A program made the translations under genes and the position numbers. This document shows positions 52,988 to 62,863 of a stretch of 64,000 nucleotides of DNA, piece by piece; the first letter of the stretch is position 1, and each line of letters starts with the position of its first letter. The notes beneath the pieces were generated by a model. That model made no database searches. It worked only from the letters and a program-made list of their open reading frames with translations, and was not told the DNA's origin. The stretch comes from Arthrobacter sp. B2a2-09 (GTDB taxonomy: Bacteria; Actinomycetota; Actinomycetes; Actinomycetales; Micrococcaceae): assembly GCF_027587375.1 (NCBI RefSeq), contig NZ_JAMXIC010000001.1:186001-250000 (forward strand), written 5' to 3'.

Positions 52988-54208
52988 CTACTGGATACCT
53001 GCCGCGGTGCACGCGTCCTTCACCTGCGAGATGCACAGTGAAGAACTCGTCACAGCGCCGTCCTTGACTACCGTGTCCGCCATGTTCTTCGTGGTCACCC
53101 ACAGCGGGGTCAGCAGGACCGATCCGACGTCGGACTTCGCGGTGTCGTCTGTCGTCTTGCCGTTTACGAGGGTTGACGGAACGGTCACGCCCGCCCGCAG
53201 ATAGAGGGCTGCTGCGGCGGCCGCCTGGGCCTCAAAGTAGATCGGCTTGTACACCGTTCCGCACTGGTACCCCTTCAAGATGTTCTGCAGGCCGGACAAG
53301 GACGCATCCTGTCCCGTAGTCGGGAACGTCTTGGCGGGAATTTGCTTGCTCTGCAGGTAGGCGATCACGGCGTTGGCATTGTCGTCGTTAGGCGTGACCA
53401 CCGCGTTGATGTTCGGGTGCGCGGTGTACTGCTGGGCGAACGTCGTCTGTGCCACCGACGGTGTCCAGGTGCCCGCTGGCTCGCCTACGTTCACGTACTC
53501 GCCATTGTCGAAGTGCGGCTTGAGTACGCCGTTATAGCCTTGGGCGAACAGCTTCGCGTTGTTATCTGTCGGGTCGCCGTCCATGACCAGGATGTTTGGT
53601 TTGGTGACTTTCCAGTCTGAGATGCAAGTGACTTCGCCCTGGCCGATCAGCTGACCAACCTTGACGTTGTCGAAACTGACATAGGTGCGATCCATTGCCC
53701 CGCCTTTGACGAGCCGGTCATAGTCGATCACTTTCACGCCGCGCGAGCTGGCAGCCGCCTCGATGGCCGCGCCCGAACCGGAGTCGAGGGCGTCGACGAG
53801 CAGCACGGATGCCCCGGCCGTGATATCAGCCTCGGCCTGCGTCTGCATCGTGCTTGCGCTGCCCTGCGCATTGTCGATCTTGAACTTGGAGGAGTCGAGT
53901 CCAGCGGCTTGGAACGCCTTCGTGAGGTACGGCGCATCGAAAGTGACATACCGCGCGGAAGTGGTGGTGTCCGGTAGCAGCACGCCGACCAATCCCTTGC
54001 CCTGTGAAGCGAGCGACGTGAGCTGTTTCATCGCTGAGAAATCGGCTGTGAACGCATCCGCCGAGATCTGCGGTACGGCTCCTCCGGAACTCGTGGCGCT
54101 TGGCGAAGGTGATGTGCTCGGGCTTGAGCAAGCGGCGAGTGCCGTGATAGCGAGGGTTGCAATGAAGGCGGTTCCGGCGCCTCGTGCCGGGACCTTCCTG
54201 TTTAACAT
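52988..54208 (-). CDS. Sugar ABC substrate-binding lipoprotein (XylF-like)
   Basis: A 406-residue lipoprotein. The signal ends in a lipobox LAAC with Cys about residue 27 (IATLAITALAACSSPS). The mature part is a periplasmic-binding protein type I: GVLLPDTTTSARYVTFDAPYLTKAFQAAG, VLLVDALDSGSGAAIE, VKVIDYDRLVKGG…YVSFDNVKVGQLIGQG, and a C-terminal NAVVTPNDDNANAVIAYL. The start at 54208 has AAGGAA upstream; earlier codons in frame lack support. D-xylose or a similar pentose is the usual ligand of this branch, but this is not proven here. Confidence 0.88.
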   Translation of the reverse strand: MLNRKVPARGAGTAFIATLAITALAACSSPSTSPSPSATSSGGAVPQISADAFTADFSAMKQLTSLASQGKGLVGVLLPDTTTSARYVTFDAPYLTKAFQAAGLDSSKFKIDNAQGSASTMQTQAEADITAGASVLLVDALDSGSGAAIEAAASSRGVKVIDYDRLVKGGAMDRTYVSFDNVKVGQLIGQGEVTCISDWKVTKPNILVMDGDPTDNNAKLFAQGYNGVLKPHFDNGEYVNVGEPAGTWTPSVAQTTFAQQYTAHPNINAVVTPNDDNANAVIAYLQSKQIPAKTFPTTGQDASLSGLQNILKGYQCGTVYKPIYFEAQAAAAAALYLRAGVTVPSTLVNGKTTDDTAKSDVGSVLLTPLWVTTKNMADTVVKDGAVTSSSLCISQVKDACTAAGIQ

Positions 54209-54480
54209 TTCTTTCCTTCCATTGGTTGCAACTGCAGGCGACCTGGCGGGGTCGGGCCGGAACCTGGGCGTTGGCGCCGGACGCAGGTCCACGCCGGAGG
54301 CCACGGCGGTTCTCACCAACGGACGTCGATTAGTCAGCACTGAGCTGACTGGCGACTTTACGACCAGCGACTCGATATCACGGGGTCCTCTCTGGACGGA
54401 CAAGCCGGCGACGCCGGGAATGTTCGTCGATGTTGCTCTATGACTACGTTGTAGACCGGAAGTCCGCTCTTAGCAAGGCT

Positions 54481-55479
54481 TCAGGCCCTCAGGATGGCAG
54501 CTCCGGCAATGCGGCCGCTGGCCAAGTCTTGCAGCGCCAGATCAGCTTCAGCCAACGGATACGCCGTCGTGGTCGGAGCTAGCGGAATTTCTGCGGCCAG
54601 GGACCAGAATTCTTCGCCGTCTGCCCGGGTATTGGCGGTAACACTACGGAGCTGCCGCTCATAGAAGAGATGAGCGGAATAGTTCAAGGGCGGTATGTCG
54701 CTCAGGTGGATGCCCGCAACGGCGAGGGTTCCGCCCCGGTCCAAGGCCTTGAGTGCCACAGGAACAAGATCCCCGACCGGGGCAAAAAGTATGGCCGAGT
54801 CGAGCGGGTCTGGCGGGGAATCGTACGCGTCGCCGACAAACACGGCGCCCAGCTCACGCGCGAGTGAACGGGCCGACTCCGAGCGTGTCATCACGTAGAC
54901 CTGCGCCCCTTGATAGCGGGCCATCTGCGCCGTGAGATGGGCAGACCCTCCGAAACCATAGATGCCCAGCCGGCCCCCAGTCGGAACAGCGGCGCGTTTG
55001 AGGGCGCGGTAACCGATGATGCCGGAGCACAGCAGTGGGGCCGCCTGCTCGTCCGAAAATTGGGGCGGGATGGCATAGGCGAAATCCTCGGACACAGTGA
55101 GCTGTTCGGCATAGCCACCGTCCCTGTCCCATCCGGTGAAGGCAGGGGAGAGGCAGAGATTTTCGTCGCCACGGCGGCAGAACTCGCAGCTCCCGCAGGT
55201 TCCGCCAAGCCACGCCACTCCGACCCTGTCACCGCGCCGGAACTTCACACACCCTTCGCCCGTCCCGCTGACTATTCCCACCGCTTCGTGGCCGGGTACT
55301 ACATTCGGCATCCGAGGGGCGAGATCGCCCTCGGCCAGGTGCAGATCCGTGCGGCAGACACCACAGGTTCGCACACTGACCAGGAGTTCCCGCCGCCCCG
55401 GTTGCGGATCAGGCCGGTCGCCCCAAACGAGTGGTCGTGAGGCAATCGGGCCTGGTTCCCCGACCCACCATGCGCGCAC
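54481..55479 (-). CDS. Zinc-dependent alcohol dehydrogenase
   Basis: A 332-residue medium-chain dehydrogenase. The catalytic zinc ligands are Cys in [15 protein letters not shown] and His-Glu in [10 protein letters not shown]; the structural zinc loop is [15 protein letters not shown]. The nucleotide motif is [16 protein letters not shown]. The pattern resembles AdhP/AdhA alcohol dehydrogenases, the 332-residue length being usual. It faces the sugar ABC promoter, 270 bp away, and is followed upstream by a second zinc enzyme. Confidence 0.87.
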   Translation of the reverse strand: MRAWWVGEPGPIASRPLVWGDRPDPQPGRRELLVSVRTCGVCRTDLHLAEGDLAPRMPNVVPGHEAVGIVSGTGEGCVKFRRGDRVGVAWLGGTCGSCEFCRRGDENLCLSPAFTGWDRDGGYAEQLTVSEDFAYAIPPQFSDEQAAPLLCSGIIGYRALKRAAVPTGGRLGIYGFGGSAHLTAQMARYQGAQVYVMTRSESARSLARELGAVFVGDAYDSPPDPLDSAILFAPVGDLVPVALKALDRGGTLAVAGIHLSDIPPLNYSAHLFYERQLRSVTANTRADGEEFWSLAAEIPLAPTTTAYPLAEADLALQDLASGRIAGAAILRA

Positions 55480-55594
55480 GACTGTTCACTCCTTCGGGTT
55501 CAGGCCGACCCTTCTATGTGGATTCTCTCGCCGTTCCCGCGCGCACGCCACAGTCCACGCGACCGGCCTGAATCTTCGGGTTCAGCCCATGCCC

Positions 55595-56650
55595 TCAGGG
55601 GGTGAGCAGGACCTTGATGGCACGCCGTTCGTCCATGGCGCGGTAGGCCTCGGGAGCTTCCTCGAGCGGCATCACGGTGTCGAAGACCCGGCCCGGATTG
55701 ATCTTGCCGTCAAGCACGTCAGCGAGCAGTTCCGGGATGTACGTGCGCGCAGGCGCCATTCCGCCGGCAATCGAGATGTTCGTGTCGAACAAGTAGCGCA
55801 ACGGAGCTTCGGCCCCGCCCGTCGGGACGCCAACAAAGCCGAGGGCGCCGCCCGGGCGAACACTGTGCAGTGCCTGTTCCATGGATTCCTTGGTTCCGAC
55901 GCACTCCAGCACGGAGTCGGCCAAAACGCCTCCCAGCAACTCGCGGACCCTGGCTACGCCGTCCTCGCCACGCTCGGCGACGATGTCCGTGGCCCCGAAT
56001 TCGAGGGCAATCGCCTGGCGGTCGGCGTGCCGGGACATTGCGATGATTCGTTCGGCTCCGAGGCGCTTTGCTGCGAGCACACCGCAGAGCCCTACGGCGC
56101 CGTCGCCTACGACGACGACGGTCCTGCCGGGGCCGACCTTCGCGGCGAGGGCGGCGTGGTGGCCGGTCGCCATCACATCGGAGAGCGTCAGCAAGCTCGC
56201 TCGGAGTGCGTCGTCGGGCTGCGTGACGCCGGGAACCTTAACGAGGGTGGACTCGGCGAGTGGTACTCGTACGGCCTGGCCCTGGCCGCCGTCGATCGCG
56301 TGCCCGCTGTCGTCCTTGCCGCCCCAACCTGCCAAGTGGTCGCAGGCCACCGTGACGCCGCCCAGGCATTGCGGGCACGCGCCGCAGCTGACCAGGAAGG
56401 GAGCGATGACGAAGTCGCCGACCGACAGGGTGGTAATGTCGTCGCCGATGCTTTCCACCGTGCCGATGAATTCATGTCCGATGGCCGAGGGCTGATGAGT
56501 GGGCTTGACGCCGCGGTAGGGCCATAGGTCCGATCCGCAGACGCACGAAGCGGTGACTTTGACAATGACGTCGGTGGGCAGCTGGACCGTTGGGTAGTTA
56601 CGGTCTTCAACACGGATGTCGCCGGGACCGTGGATGATGGTGGCGCGCAT
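55595..56650 (-). CDS. Zinc-dependent alcohol dehydrogenase (second)
   Basis: A 351-residue medium-chain dehydrogenase: catalytic CVCGSDLWPYRG and IGHEFIGTVESIG, structural cysteines in SCGACPQCLGGVTVAC, nucleotide motif VVVVGDGAVGLCGVLAAKRLGA. GGWGGKDDSGHAIDGGQGQAVRVPLA fits the subfamily often annotated as glutathione-independent formaldehyde- or threonine-like dehydrogenase, without known substrate. Start at ATG 56650 after GAGGAG. The LacI gene is divergent. Confidence 0.87.
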   Translation of the reverse strand: MRATIIHGPGDIRVEDRNYPTVQLPTDVIVKVTASCVCGSDLWPYRGVKPTHQPSAIGHEFIGTVESIGDDITTLSVGDFVIAPFLVSCGACPQCLGGVTVACDHLAGWGGKDDSGHAIDGGQGQAVRVPLAESTLVKVPGVTQPDDALRASLLTLSDVMATGHHAALAAKVGPGRTVVVVGDGAVGLCGVLAAKRLGAERIIAMSRHADRQAIALEFGATDIVAERGEDGVARVRELLGGVLADSVLECVGTKESMEQALHSVRPGGALGFVGVPTGGAEAPLRYLFDTNISIAGGMAPARTYIPELLADVLDGKINPGRVFDTVMPLEEAPEAYRAMDERRAIKVLLTP

Positions 56651-56791
56651 GGGGCTCCTCAAATGGTGATCGTTGGGCTGGGATCGAGTCTATCCCCGCG
56701 GCGCCCGTGGTCTCGTACTGCCCGGTAGCTCAGCTCGGAGCCGCTGCGGCCCCGTTCGTCGCTTGGCCTCTGCGTCGAGCAGAATAGCCCC

Positions 56792-57802
56792 ATGACAAAA
56801 AGCAGCGGGCGCTTGCCACGGCTTGAGGACGTAGCGGAACGGGCGGGAGTCTCGCACCAAACAGTGTCCCGGGTGATCAACGACCACCCCAACGTCAGCA
56901 AAGCCACCCGGGAGCGCGTCGAGGCGGCCATCGCCGAGTTGGGCTACCGGCGCAATACTGCCGCTCGGAGCCTCGTCACGCGACGTTCTCAAACTATCGG
57001 CGTCCTGGCAAGCGAGCTGGCGCAATACGGCCCGGCGAACACCTTGCTGGGCGTCGAACAAGCCGCTAAAGATGCCGGCTATTTCGTCAGCATCGCGGCC
57101 TTGAGGACGGTGAGCCGGGACGCGATTCTTGATGCGGTCCGGCACTTCCTGGACCAGTCCGTGGACGGGATCGTGGTGATTGTGCCGCATTCAGAAACCC
57201 TGCTGGCGTTGGCGGAAGTGAACCCGGGGGTTCCTGTGGTGGCCGTGGGTTCGCTGGGCGATGCGGCCGTGGGGGGTGCGATGGTGGATCAGAGGCGGGG
57301 CGCGGAGCTGGCCGTCAGGCATCTGGTCGAGCAAGGACATCGCCGCATAGGACACGTGGCCGGCCCGCAGGACTGGATTGACGGGGTGGCCAGGGCCGAA
57401 GGGTGGAGTGCGGCCTTGCGGGCCGCGGGCCTTGAGGATGACTTGCTCGTGGTGGGGGACTGGAGCGCGGGCAGCGGCTATGACATCGGCAGGAAGCTTG
57501 CCGGTGAAAGGACTGCCACGGCGATTTTTGTAGGCAATGACCAGATGGCCTTGGGCCTGCTGCGTGCATTCAACGAGGCCGGTGTCCGGGTGCCCGAGGA
57601 TGTCTCGGTGGTGGGTTTCGATGACCAGCCTGAATCTGGCTATTTCACGCCGCCGTTGACCACGGTGCGCCAGGACTTCGAAGAACTCGGGCGGCGCTGC
57701 ATGGATCTCATGCTGGGCGGCATCGAGGACGGGGAAAGCGTCGGCACCACAGTGGTGGAGCCCGAGTTGGTGGTTCGCCAAAGTACTTCCGCCCCCGCCT
57801 GA
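56792..57802 (+). CDS. LacI family transcriptional regulator, likely of araBDA
   Basis: A 336-residue repressor. The N-terminal helix-turn-helix reads [36 protein letters not shown], followed by the hinge [21 protein letters not shown]. The sugar-binding domain includes [27 protein letters not shown] and [19 protein letters not shown], with [26 protein letters not shown] at the C-terminus. Its position before araBDA and the LacI-type operator at the ara promoter make it the likely L-arabinose regulator. Confidence 0.9.
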   Translation: MTKSSGRLPRLEDVAERAGVSHQTVSRVINDHPNVSKATRERVEAAIAELGYRRNTAARSLVTRRSQTIGVLASELAQYGPANTLLGVEQAAKDAGYFVSIAALRTVSRDAILDAVRHFLDQSVDGIVVIVPHSETLLALAEVNPGVPVVAVGSLGDAAVGGAMVDQRRGAELAVRHLVEQGHRRIGHVAGPQDWIDGVARAEGWSAALRAAGLEDDLLVVGDWSAGSGYDIGRKLAGERTATAIFVGNDQMALGLLRAFNEAGVRVPEDVSVVGFDDQPESGYFTPPLTTVRQDFEELGRRCMDLMLGGIEDGESVGTTVVEPELVVRQSTSAPA

Positions 57803-57832
57803 CCGCCTTTTGTTTCAAGTGTGCGGTGGGCC

Positions 57833-57867
57833 CTTGACGCTGCTGCCTTGACACTGCTGTCTTGACG
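57833..57867 (+). repeat. Three 14-bp-spaced TTGAC elements upstream of araB
   Basis: TTGACG (57834), TTGACA (57848) and TTGACG (57862) recur at exact 14-bp steps in the unit CTTGACRCTGCTGY. The third serves as the -35 of the ara promoter. Confidence 0.7.
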
Positions 57868-57890
57868 CGAGAATTGTTAGCGCTCACAAT
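57862..57890 (+). promoter_or_regulatory. araBDA promoter overlapped by LacI-type operator
   Basis: -35 TTGACG (57862-57867), 17-bp spacer, -10 CACAAT (57885-57890). The near-palindrome ATTGTTAGCGCTCACAAT (57873-57890) is a LacI-type operator covering the -10 element. The predicted leader is about 37 nt to ATG 57934. Confidence 0.75.
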
Positions 57891-57933
57891 TGATTCAGTC
57901 CGCAAGGCAGCGGGCTGGTTATGGGAGGACTTC

Positions 57934-59658
57934 ATGGACGTCACAGCGGACGGCAACGAGCATTACGTCATCGGCGTGGACTACGGCACGCTTTCGGGCA
58001 GGGCCGTGGTGGTGCGGGTCAGGGACGGCAAGGAACTGGGAAGCGGGGTGTTCGACTATCCGCACGCGGTGATCACGGAGGCCCTGCCGGCCGATCTGGC
58101 GGATGTATCTGACGCGCCAGCCGTCCGGCTTCCGGGTGACTGGGCCCTGCAGGTGCCGGAGGATTACCGGGAGGTGTTGCGTCACGCGGTTCCTGCCGCG
58201 GTGCGCGACGCCGGGATCGATCCGGCCGCCGTCGTCGGGATTGCCACCGACTTCACGGCGTGCACCATGGTGCCGGTCAAGGCTGACGGCACTCCGCTGA
58301 GCGAACTGCCTGGGTTCGCCAACCGGCCGCACGCCTATGTGAAGTTGTGGCGGCACCACGCGGCCCAGGGGCAGGCGGACCGCATCAACGCCATGGCCCG
58401 CGAGCGGGGTGAGGCCTGGCTGCCGCGCTACGGCGGGCTCATTTCCTCGGAGTGGGAGTTCGCCAAGGGCCTTCAGCTGCTGGAGGAGGATCCGGACGCG
58501 TACGCGGCGATGGACCACTGGGTGGAGGCGGCTGACTGGATTGTCTGGCAGCTGTGCGGAAACTATGTCCGGAATGCCTGCACCGCCGGGTACAAGGGCA
58601 TCTACCAGGACGGCGCCTACCCGTCCGAGGATTTCCTGGCCGCACTGAACCCGGACTTCAAGGACTTCGTGTCCGCCAAGCTCGAACACACGATCGGCCG
58701 CCTGGGAGAGGTCGCCGGTTACCTGTCGGCCGAAGCCGCCGCCTGGACCGGCCTGCGCGAGGGCATCGCCGTCGCCGTCGGGAATGTCGACGCCCACGTC
58801 ACCGCCCCGGCAGCCAAAGCGGTGGAGCCGGGACAGCTCGTCGCGATCATGGGAACGTCTACCTGCCACGTCATGAACGCGGATGTCCTGCGCGAGGTGC
58901 CGGGGATGTGCGGAGTGGTCGACGGCGGGATCGTGGACGGGCTCTGGGGTTACGAGGCCGGCCAGTCCGGGGTGGGCGACATCTTCGGCTGGTTCACCAA
59001 GTACGGTGTCCCGCCCGAATACCACGAGGCCGCCGAAACGGCAGGCCTGGGCATCCACGAATACCTCACCGAACTCGCCTCCACCCAGGCGATCGGTGAA
59101 CACGGGCTCATCGCCCTGGACTGGCACTCGGGGAACCGGTCCGTCCTGGTGGACCACGAACTCTCCGGGGTGATCGTGGGCCAGACCTTGGCGACCCGCC
59201 CGGAAGACATCTACCGGGCGCTGCTGGAGGCCACGGCCTTCGGCACCCGCACCATTGTGGACGCGTTCCGGGACTCCGGGGTGCCGGTGCAGGAATTCAT
59301 CGTGGCCGGAGGGCTGCTGAAGAACACACTCCTGATGCAGATCTACGCCGACATCACGGGGCTACCGCTCTCCACGATCGGCTCCGCCCAGGGTCCCGCG
59401 CTGGGTTCGGCCATCCACGCCGCCGTCGCCGCGAGGGAGTACCCGGACATCCGCCAGGCCGCTGCCGCCATGGGATCCGAACCCGGCGCCGTCTACACGC
59501 CGATCGCGGAAAACGTCGCCGCCTACGAGGAGCTCTTCCGCGAATACCGGACACTCCACGACTACTTCGGCAGGGGAGCGAACGAGGTCATGCACCGGCT
59601 CAAGAAGATCCAGCGGAACGCACACAAGTCAGTCGTCCTGGAAGGGGCCTCCGCATGA
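57934..59658 (+). CDS. araB: L-ribulokinase
   Basis: A 574-residue FGGY-family kinase that phosphorylates L-ribulose at C5. N-terminal VIGVDYGTLSGRAVVVRV, GIATDFTACTMVPVK, EYVSSEWE-like substrate loop near SSEWEFAKGLQLLEE, nucleotide loops GTSTCHVMNADV and GGLLKNTLLMQIYADITG at the C-terminus. Start at ATG 57934 with GGAGG five bases upstream; codons before this in frame overlap the promoter. Its stop overlaps araD by four bases. Confidence 0.95.
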   Translation: MDVTADGNEHYVIGVDYGTLSGRAVVVRVRDGKELGSGVFDYPHAVITEALPADLADVSDAPAVRLPGDWALQVPEDYREVLRHAVPAAVRDAGIDPAAVVGIATDFTACTMVPVKADGTPLSELPGFANRPHAYVKLWRHHAAQGQADRINAMARERGEAWLPRYGGLISSEWEFAKGLQLLEEDPDAYAAMDHWVEAADWIVWQLCGNYVRNACTAGYKGIYQDGAYPSEDFLAALNPDFKDFVSAKLEHTIGRLGEVAGYLSAEAAAWTGLREGIAVAVGNVDAHVTAPAAKAVEPGQLVAIMGTSTCHVMNADVLREVPGMCGVVDGGIVDGLWGYEAGQSGVGDIFGWFTKYGVPPEYHEAAETAGLGIHEYLTELASTQAIGEHGLIALDWHSGNRSVLVDHELSGVIVGQTLATRPEDIYRALLEATAFGTRTIVDAFRDSGVPVQEFIVAGGLLKNTLLMQIYADITGLPLSTIGSAQGPALGSAIHAAVAAREYPDIRQAAAAMGSEPGAVYTPIAENVAAYEELFREYRTLHDYFGRGANEVMHRLKKIQRNAHKSVVLEGASA

Positions 59659-60362
59659 GCGCGTTGCTGGAGACGATTGCCCGGATCCGGGCCGAGGTGT
59701 GCGCGCTACACGCCGAACTGACCCGCTACGAGTTGGTGGTCTGGACCGCGGGCAACGTCTCCGCCCGCGTCCCGGGGCATGACTTGATGGTCATCAAGCC
59801 CTCGGGGGTTTCCTACGATGAACTGACTCCGGAGCTCATGGTGGTCACGGACCTGTACGGCACACCAGTCAGCGGCATCAACACCGGGAGCGGCGGCACT
59901 GTCGAGTGGGGCAACCCGGACCTGTCGCCGTCGTCGGACACCGCCGCCCACGCCTATGTATACCGGAACATGCCCGACGTCGGCGGCGTGGTGCACACGC
60001 ATTCCACCTATGCCACGGCCTGGGCCGCGCGCGGTGAGCCGATCCCGTGCGTGCTGACCATGATGGGGGACGAATTCGGCGGCACCATCCCGGTGGGCCC
60101 GTTCGCGCTGATCGGGGACGATTCGATCGGCCGCGGGATTGTTGAAACGCTCCGGGCCTCCCACTCGCCGGCGGTCCTGATGCAGAACCACGGCCCGTTC
60201 ACCATCGGCAAGGACGCCCGCTCCGCCGTGAAGGCCGCCGTGATGTGCGAGGAAGTGGCCCGCACGGTCCACATTTCCCGGCAACTCGGTGAGCCGCTGC
60301 CCATCGACGCGGGCCAGATCGAATCCCTCTACGACCGCTACCAAAACGTCTACGGCCGCTAG
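59655..60362 (+). CDS. araD: L-ribulose-5-phosphate 4-epimerase
   Basis: A 235-residue class II aldolase fold enzyme. Zinc ligands lie in [17 protein letters not shown] and the later [13 protein letters not shown]. It converts L-ribulose 5-phosphate to D-xylulose 5-phosphate. ATGA overlap with araB and a 34-bp gap to araA show one operon in the order B-D-A. Confidence 0.95.
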   Translation: MSALLETIARIRAEVCALHAELTRYELVVWTAGNVSARVPGHDLMVIKPSGVSYDELTPELMVVTDLYGTPVSGINTGSGGTVEWGNPDLSPSSDTAAHAYVYRNMPDVGGVVHTHSTYATAWAARGEPIPCVLTMMGDEFGGTIPVGPFALIGDDSIGRGIVETLRASHSPAVLMQNHGPFTIGKDARSAVKAAVMCEEVARTVHISRQLGEPLPIDAGQIESLYDRYQNVYGR

Positions 60363-60396
60363 TCCGCGCCACCCACAAACTTTCAAGGAGAAACCC

Positions 60397-61932
60397 ATGT
60401 CCCACGCCAACAACATCAATGCCCACAACACCTCCCTCGAGCATTTCGAAGTCTGGTTCCTCACCGGCAGCCAGCACCTCTACGGCGAGGACGTCCTCAA
60501 ACAGGTCGCCGCGCAGTCCCAGGAGATCGCCGCCGCCCTGAACGCGTCCTCCGATGTCCCGGTCAAGGTGGTCTGGAAGCCCGTGCTGACGGATGCGGAT
60601 GCGATCCGCCGCACCGCACTCGAGGCGAACGCTGACGACGCCGTGATCGGCGTGACCGCCTGGATGCACACCTTCAGCCCCGCCAAGATGTGGATCCAGG
60701 GACTGGACCTGCTCCGCAAGCCCCTCCTGCACCTGCACACCCAGGCGAACGTGGCCCTGCCCTGGGCGGACATCGACTTCGACTTCATGAACCTGAACCA
60801 GGCAGCCCACGGCGACCGTGAATTCGGGTACATCCAGTCCCGGTTGAACATTCCGCGGAAGACCGTCGTCGGGCACGTCTCCAACCCGGACGTCACGCGC
60901 CAGGTGGGTGCCTGGCAGCGCGCGTCCGCGGGCTGGGCCGCGGTGCGCAGCCTGAAGCTGACCCGTTTCGGTGACAACATGCGCAACGTCGCCGTCACCG
61001 AAGGGGACAAGACCGAGGCCGAGCTGCGCTTCGGCGTCTCGGTCAACACCTGGTCCGTGAACGAACTGGCCGACGCCGTGCACGGCGCGCCGGAGTCCGA
61101 CGTCGACGCTTTGGTCGCCGAGTACGAGCGGCTCTACGAGGTGGCACCAGAGCTGCGTGCCGGCGGCGCACGCCACGACTCGCTGCGCTACAGCGCGCGG
61201 ATCGAACTCGGTCTCCGGTCCTTCCTGGAGGCGAACGGCTCGGCCGCGTTCACGACGTCGTTCGAGGACCTGGGCGCGCTGCGCCAGCTGCCCGGCATGG
61301 CCGTGCAGCGGCTCATGGCCGACGGCTACGGCTTCGGCGCCGAGGGCGACTGGAAGACCGCGATCCTGGTCCGGGCCGCCAAGGTCATGGGCGCCGGGCT
61401 GCCCGGCGGCGCCTCCCTCATGGAGGACTACACCTACCACCTGGTGCCGGGTCAGGAGAAGATCCTCGGCGCGCACATGCTCGAAGTCTGCCCCTCCCTG
61501 ACCGCCACCAGGCCGCGGGTGGAGATCCACCCGCTGGGCATCGGCGGCAAGGAAGACCCCGTCCGCATGGTCTTCGACACCGACGCTGGGCCCGGCGTCG
61601 TCGTCGCACTCTCGGACATGCGCGACCGCTTCCGCCTCGTCGCAAACGCCGTCGACGTCGTCGACCTCGACCAGCCCCTGCCCAACCTCCCCGTCGCCCG
61701 GGCACTGTGGGAACCCAAGCCCGACTTCGCGACCTCCGCCGCCGCGTGGCTCACAGCGGGCGCCGCGCACCACACCGTGCTCTCCACCCAGGTGGGCATG
61801 GACGTGTTCGAGGACTTCGCCGAAATCGCCCGGACCGAACTGCTCACCATCGACGAAAACACCACCATCAAACAGTTCAAAAAGGAACTCGCCTGGAACG
61901 CCGCCTACTACAAACTCGCCAGCGGACTGTGA
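60397..61932 (+). CDS. araA: L-arabinose isomerase
   Basis: A 511-residue isomerase: [60 protein letters not shown], and the metal-site Glu/His in [26 protein letters not shown]. It converts L-arabinose to L-ribulose, the first step of the pathway. AAGGAG lies seven bases before ATG 60397. The gene closes the arabinose operon. Confidence 0.96.
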   Translation: MSHANNINAHNTSLEHFEVWFLTGSQHLYGEDVLKQVAAQSQEIAAALNASSDVPVKVVWKPVLTDADAIRRTALEANADDAVIGVTAWMHTFSPAKMWIQGLDLLRKPLLHLHTQANVALPWADIDFDFMNLNQAAHGDREFGYIQSRLNIPRKTVVGHVSNPDVTRQVGAWQRASAGWAAVRSLKLTRFGDNMRNVAVTEGDKTEAELRFGVSVNTWSVNELADAVHGAPESDVDALVAEYERLYEVAPELRAGGARHDSLRYSARIELGLRSFLEANGSAAFTTSFEDLGALRQLPGMAVQRLMADGYGFGAEGDWKTAILVRAAKVMGAGLPGGASLMEDYTYHLVPGQEKILGAHMLEVCPSLTATRPRVEIHPLGIGGKEDPVRMVFDTDAGPGVVVALSDMRDRFRLVANAVDVVDLDQPLPNLPVARALWEPKPDFATSAAAWLTAGAAHHTVLSTQVGMDVFEDFAEIARTELLTIDENTTIKQFKKELAWNAAYYKLASGL

Positions 61933-62164
61933 ACGGGTTACGGATCTAGTTTGGGGGGCACACTCCCTGAGTCTGTTCTCCAGTTTGGCGTGCTAGTGTC
62001 CCTTTTCTGAACGAGAACGCGCTGGTTGCTACCCGTGCGGGGGTGACCAATGCCATCGTGCATACTGCGAATCATTTGCTGTGGATATGCGAGTTCTGCA
62101 CGTCAACCTCAGGGACTGATCCTGCGTTCTCCGTAACCTGCACGAGCTATTGATTGGAAACCGC

Positions 62165-62863
62165 ATGCCCGTACCGATTCTCACCGCGCGCGAGCTGACT
62201 AAAAGCTACGGGCGAGGTCCTGACCGCTTCGACGCCCTGAAGGGTGTCTCGCTGGACATCCAGCCCGGGGAATCTGTGGCAATCGTCGGCAAAAGCGGTT
62301 CCGGCAAGTCAACGCTCATGCACCTTCTCGCCCTGCTGGACACTCCGGGAAGCGGTACCATCACGGTGGACGGCACGGAGGCCAAGAGCCTGAACGGGCG
62401 CAGGCTCAACGGGCTACGCAACGCGATGTTCGGCTTCGTCTTCCAGCAGTTCTTCCTCAACCCAGCGGCGAGCGTTCTCGAGAACGTGGTCCTTCCCCTG
62501 AAAATCGCCGGTGTCGGCGCACGGGAACGGCGCCGCCGGGGCATGGAGGTCCTGGAGCAGCTCCAGCTAGCGGACAAGGCCCGGAACAAGGCCGCGAATC
62601 TTTCCGGGGGACAGAAGCAACGGGTGGTGATTGCCCGAGCCTTGGTGAACAAGCCCCAGGTGCTCTTTGCGGACGAACCTACGGGTAACCTCGACAGCGC
62701 CACGGGACGGATCGTCGAAGACATCCTGTTCGACCTGAACCAGAACCACGGCATTACCCTGATTGTCGTCACGCACGACCACGACCTCGCAGAGCGCTTC
62801 CAGCGCCGCCTGTACATCCGGGACGGGCTGCTGATCACCACCGACGAGGAGCACGCGGCATGA
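62165..62863 (+). CDS. ABC transporter ATP-binding protein (MacB/LolD type)
   Basis: A 232-residue ATPase: Walker A VGKSGSGKSTLMHLLALLD, Q-loop GFVFQQFFLNPAAS, signature NLSGGQKQRVVIARAL, Walker B VLFADEPTGNLDS and H-loop IVVTHDHDLAERF. The sequence pattern is that of MacB/LolD/FtsE-like ATPases that power efflux or lipoprotein handling. Its stop overlaps the permease start by four bases. Start at ATG 62165 (weak ribosome site). A 232-bp gap separates it from araA; I see no other feature in that gap. Confidence 0.9.
   Translation: MPVPILTARELTKSYGRGPDRFDALKGVSLDIQPGESVAIVGKSGSGKSTLMHLLALLDTPGSGTITVDGTEAKSLNGRRLNGLRNAMFGFVFQQFFLNPAASVLENVVLPLKIAGVGARERRRRGMEVLEQLQLADKARNKAANLSGGQKQRVVIARALVNKPQVLFADEPTGNLDSATGRIVEDILFDLNQNHGITLIVVTHDHDLAERFQRRLYIRDGLLITTDEEHAA

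Noticed and set aside
54444..54454. CTACGTTGTAG palindrome near the sugar ABC promoter as an operator
   Set aside because: It has only a four-base-pair arm and occurs once, and it does not resemble the LacI operator at araB.
60199..61773. Long minus-strand open frame opposite araA
   Set aside because: It is an antisense shadow of araA; the plus-strand gene has all isomerase motifs and a ribosome binding site.
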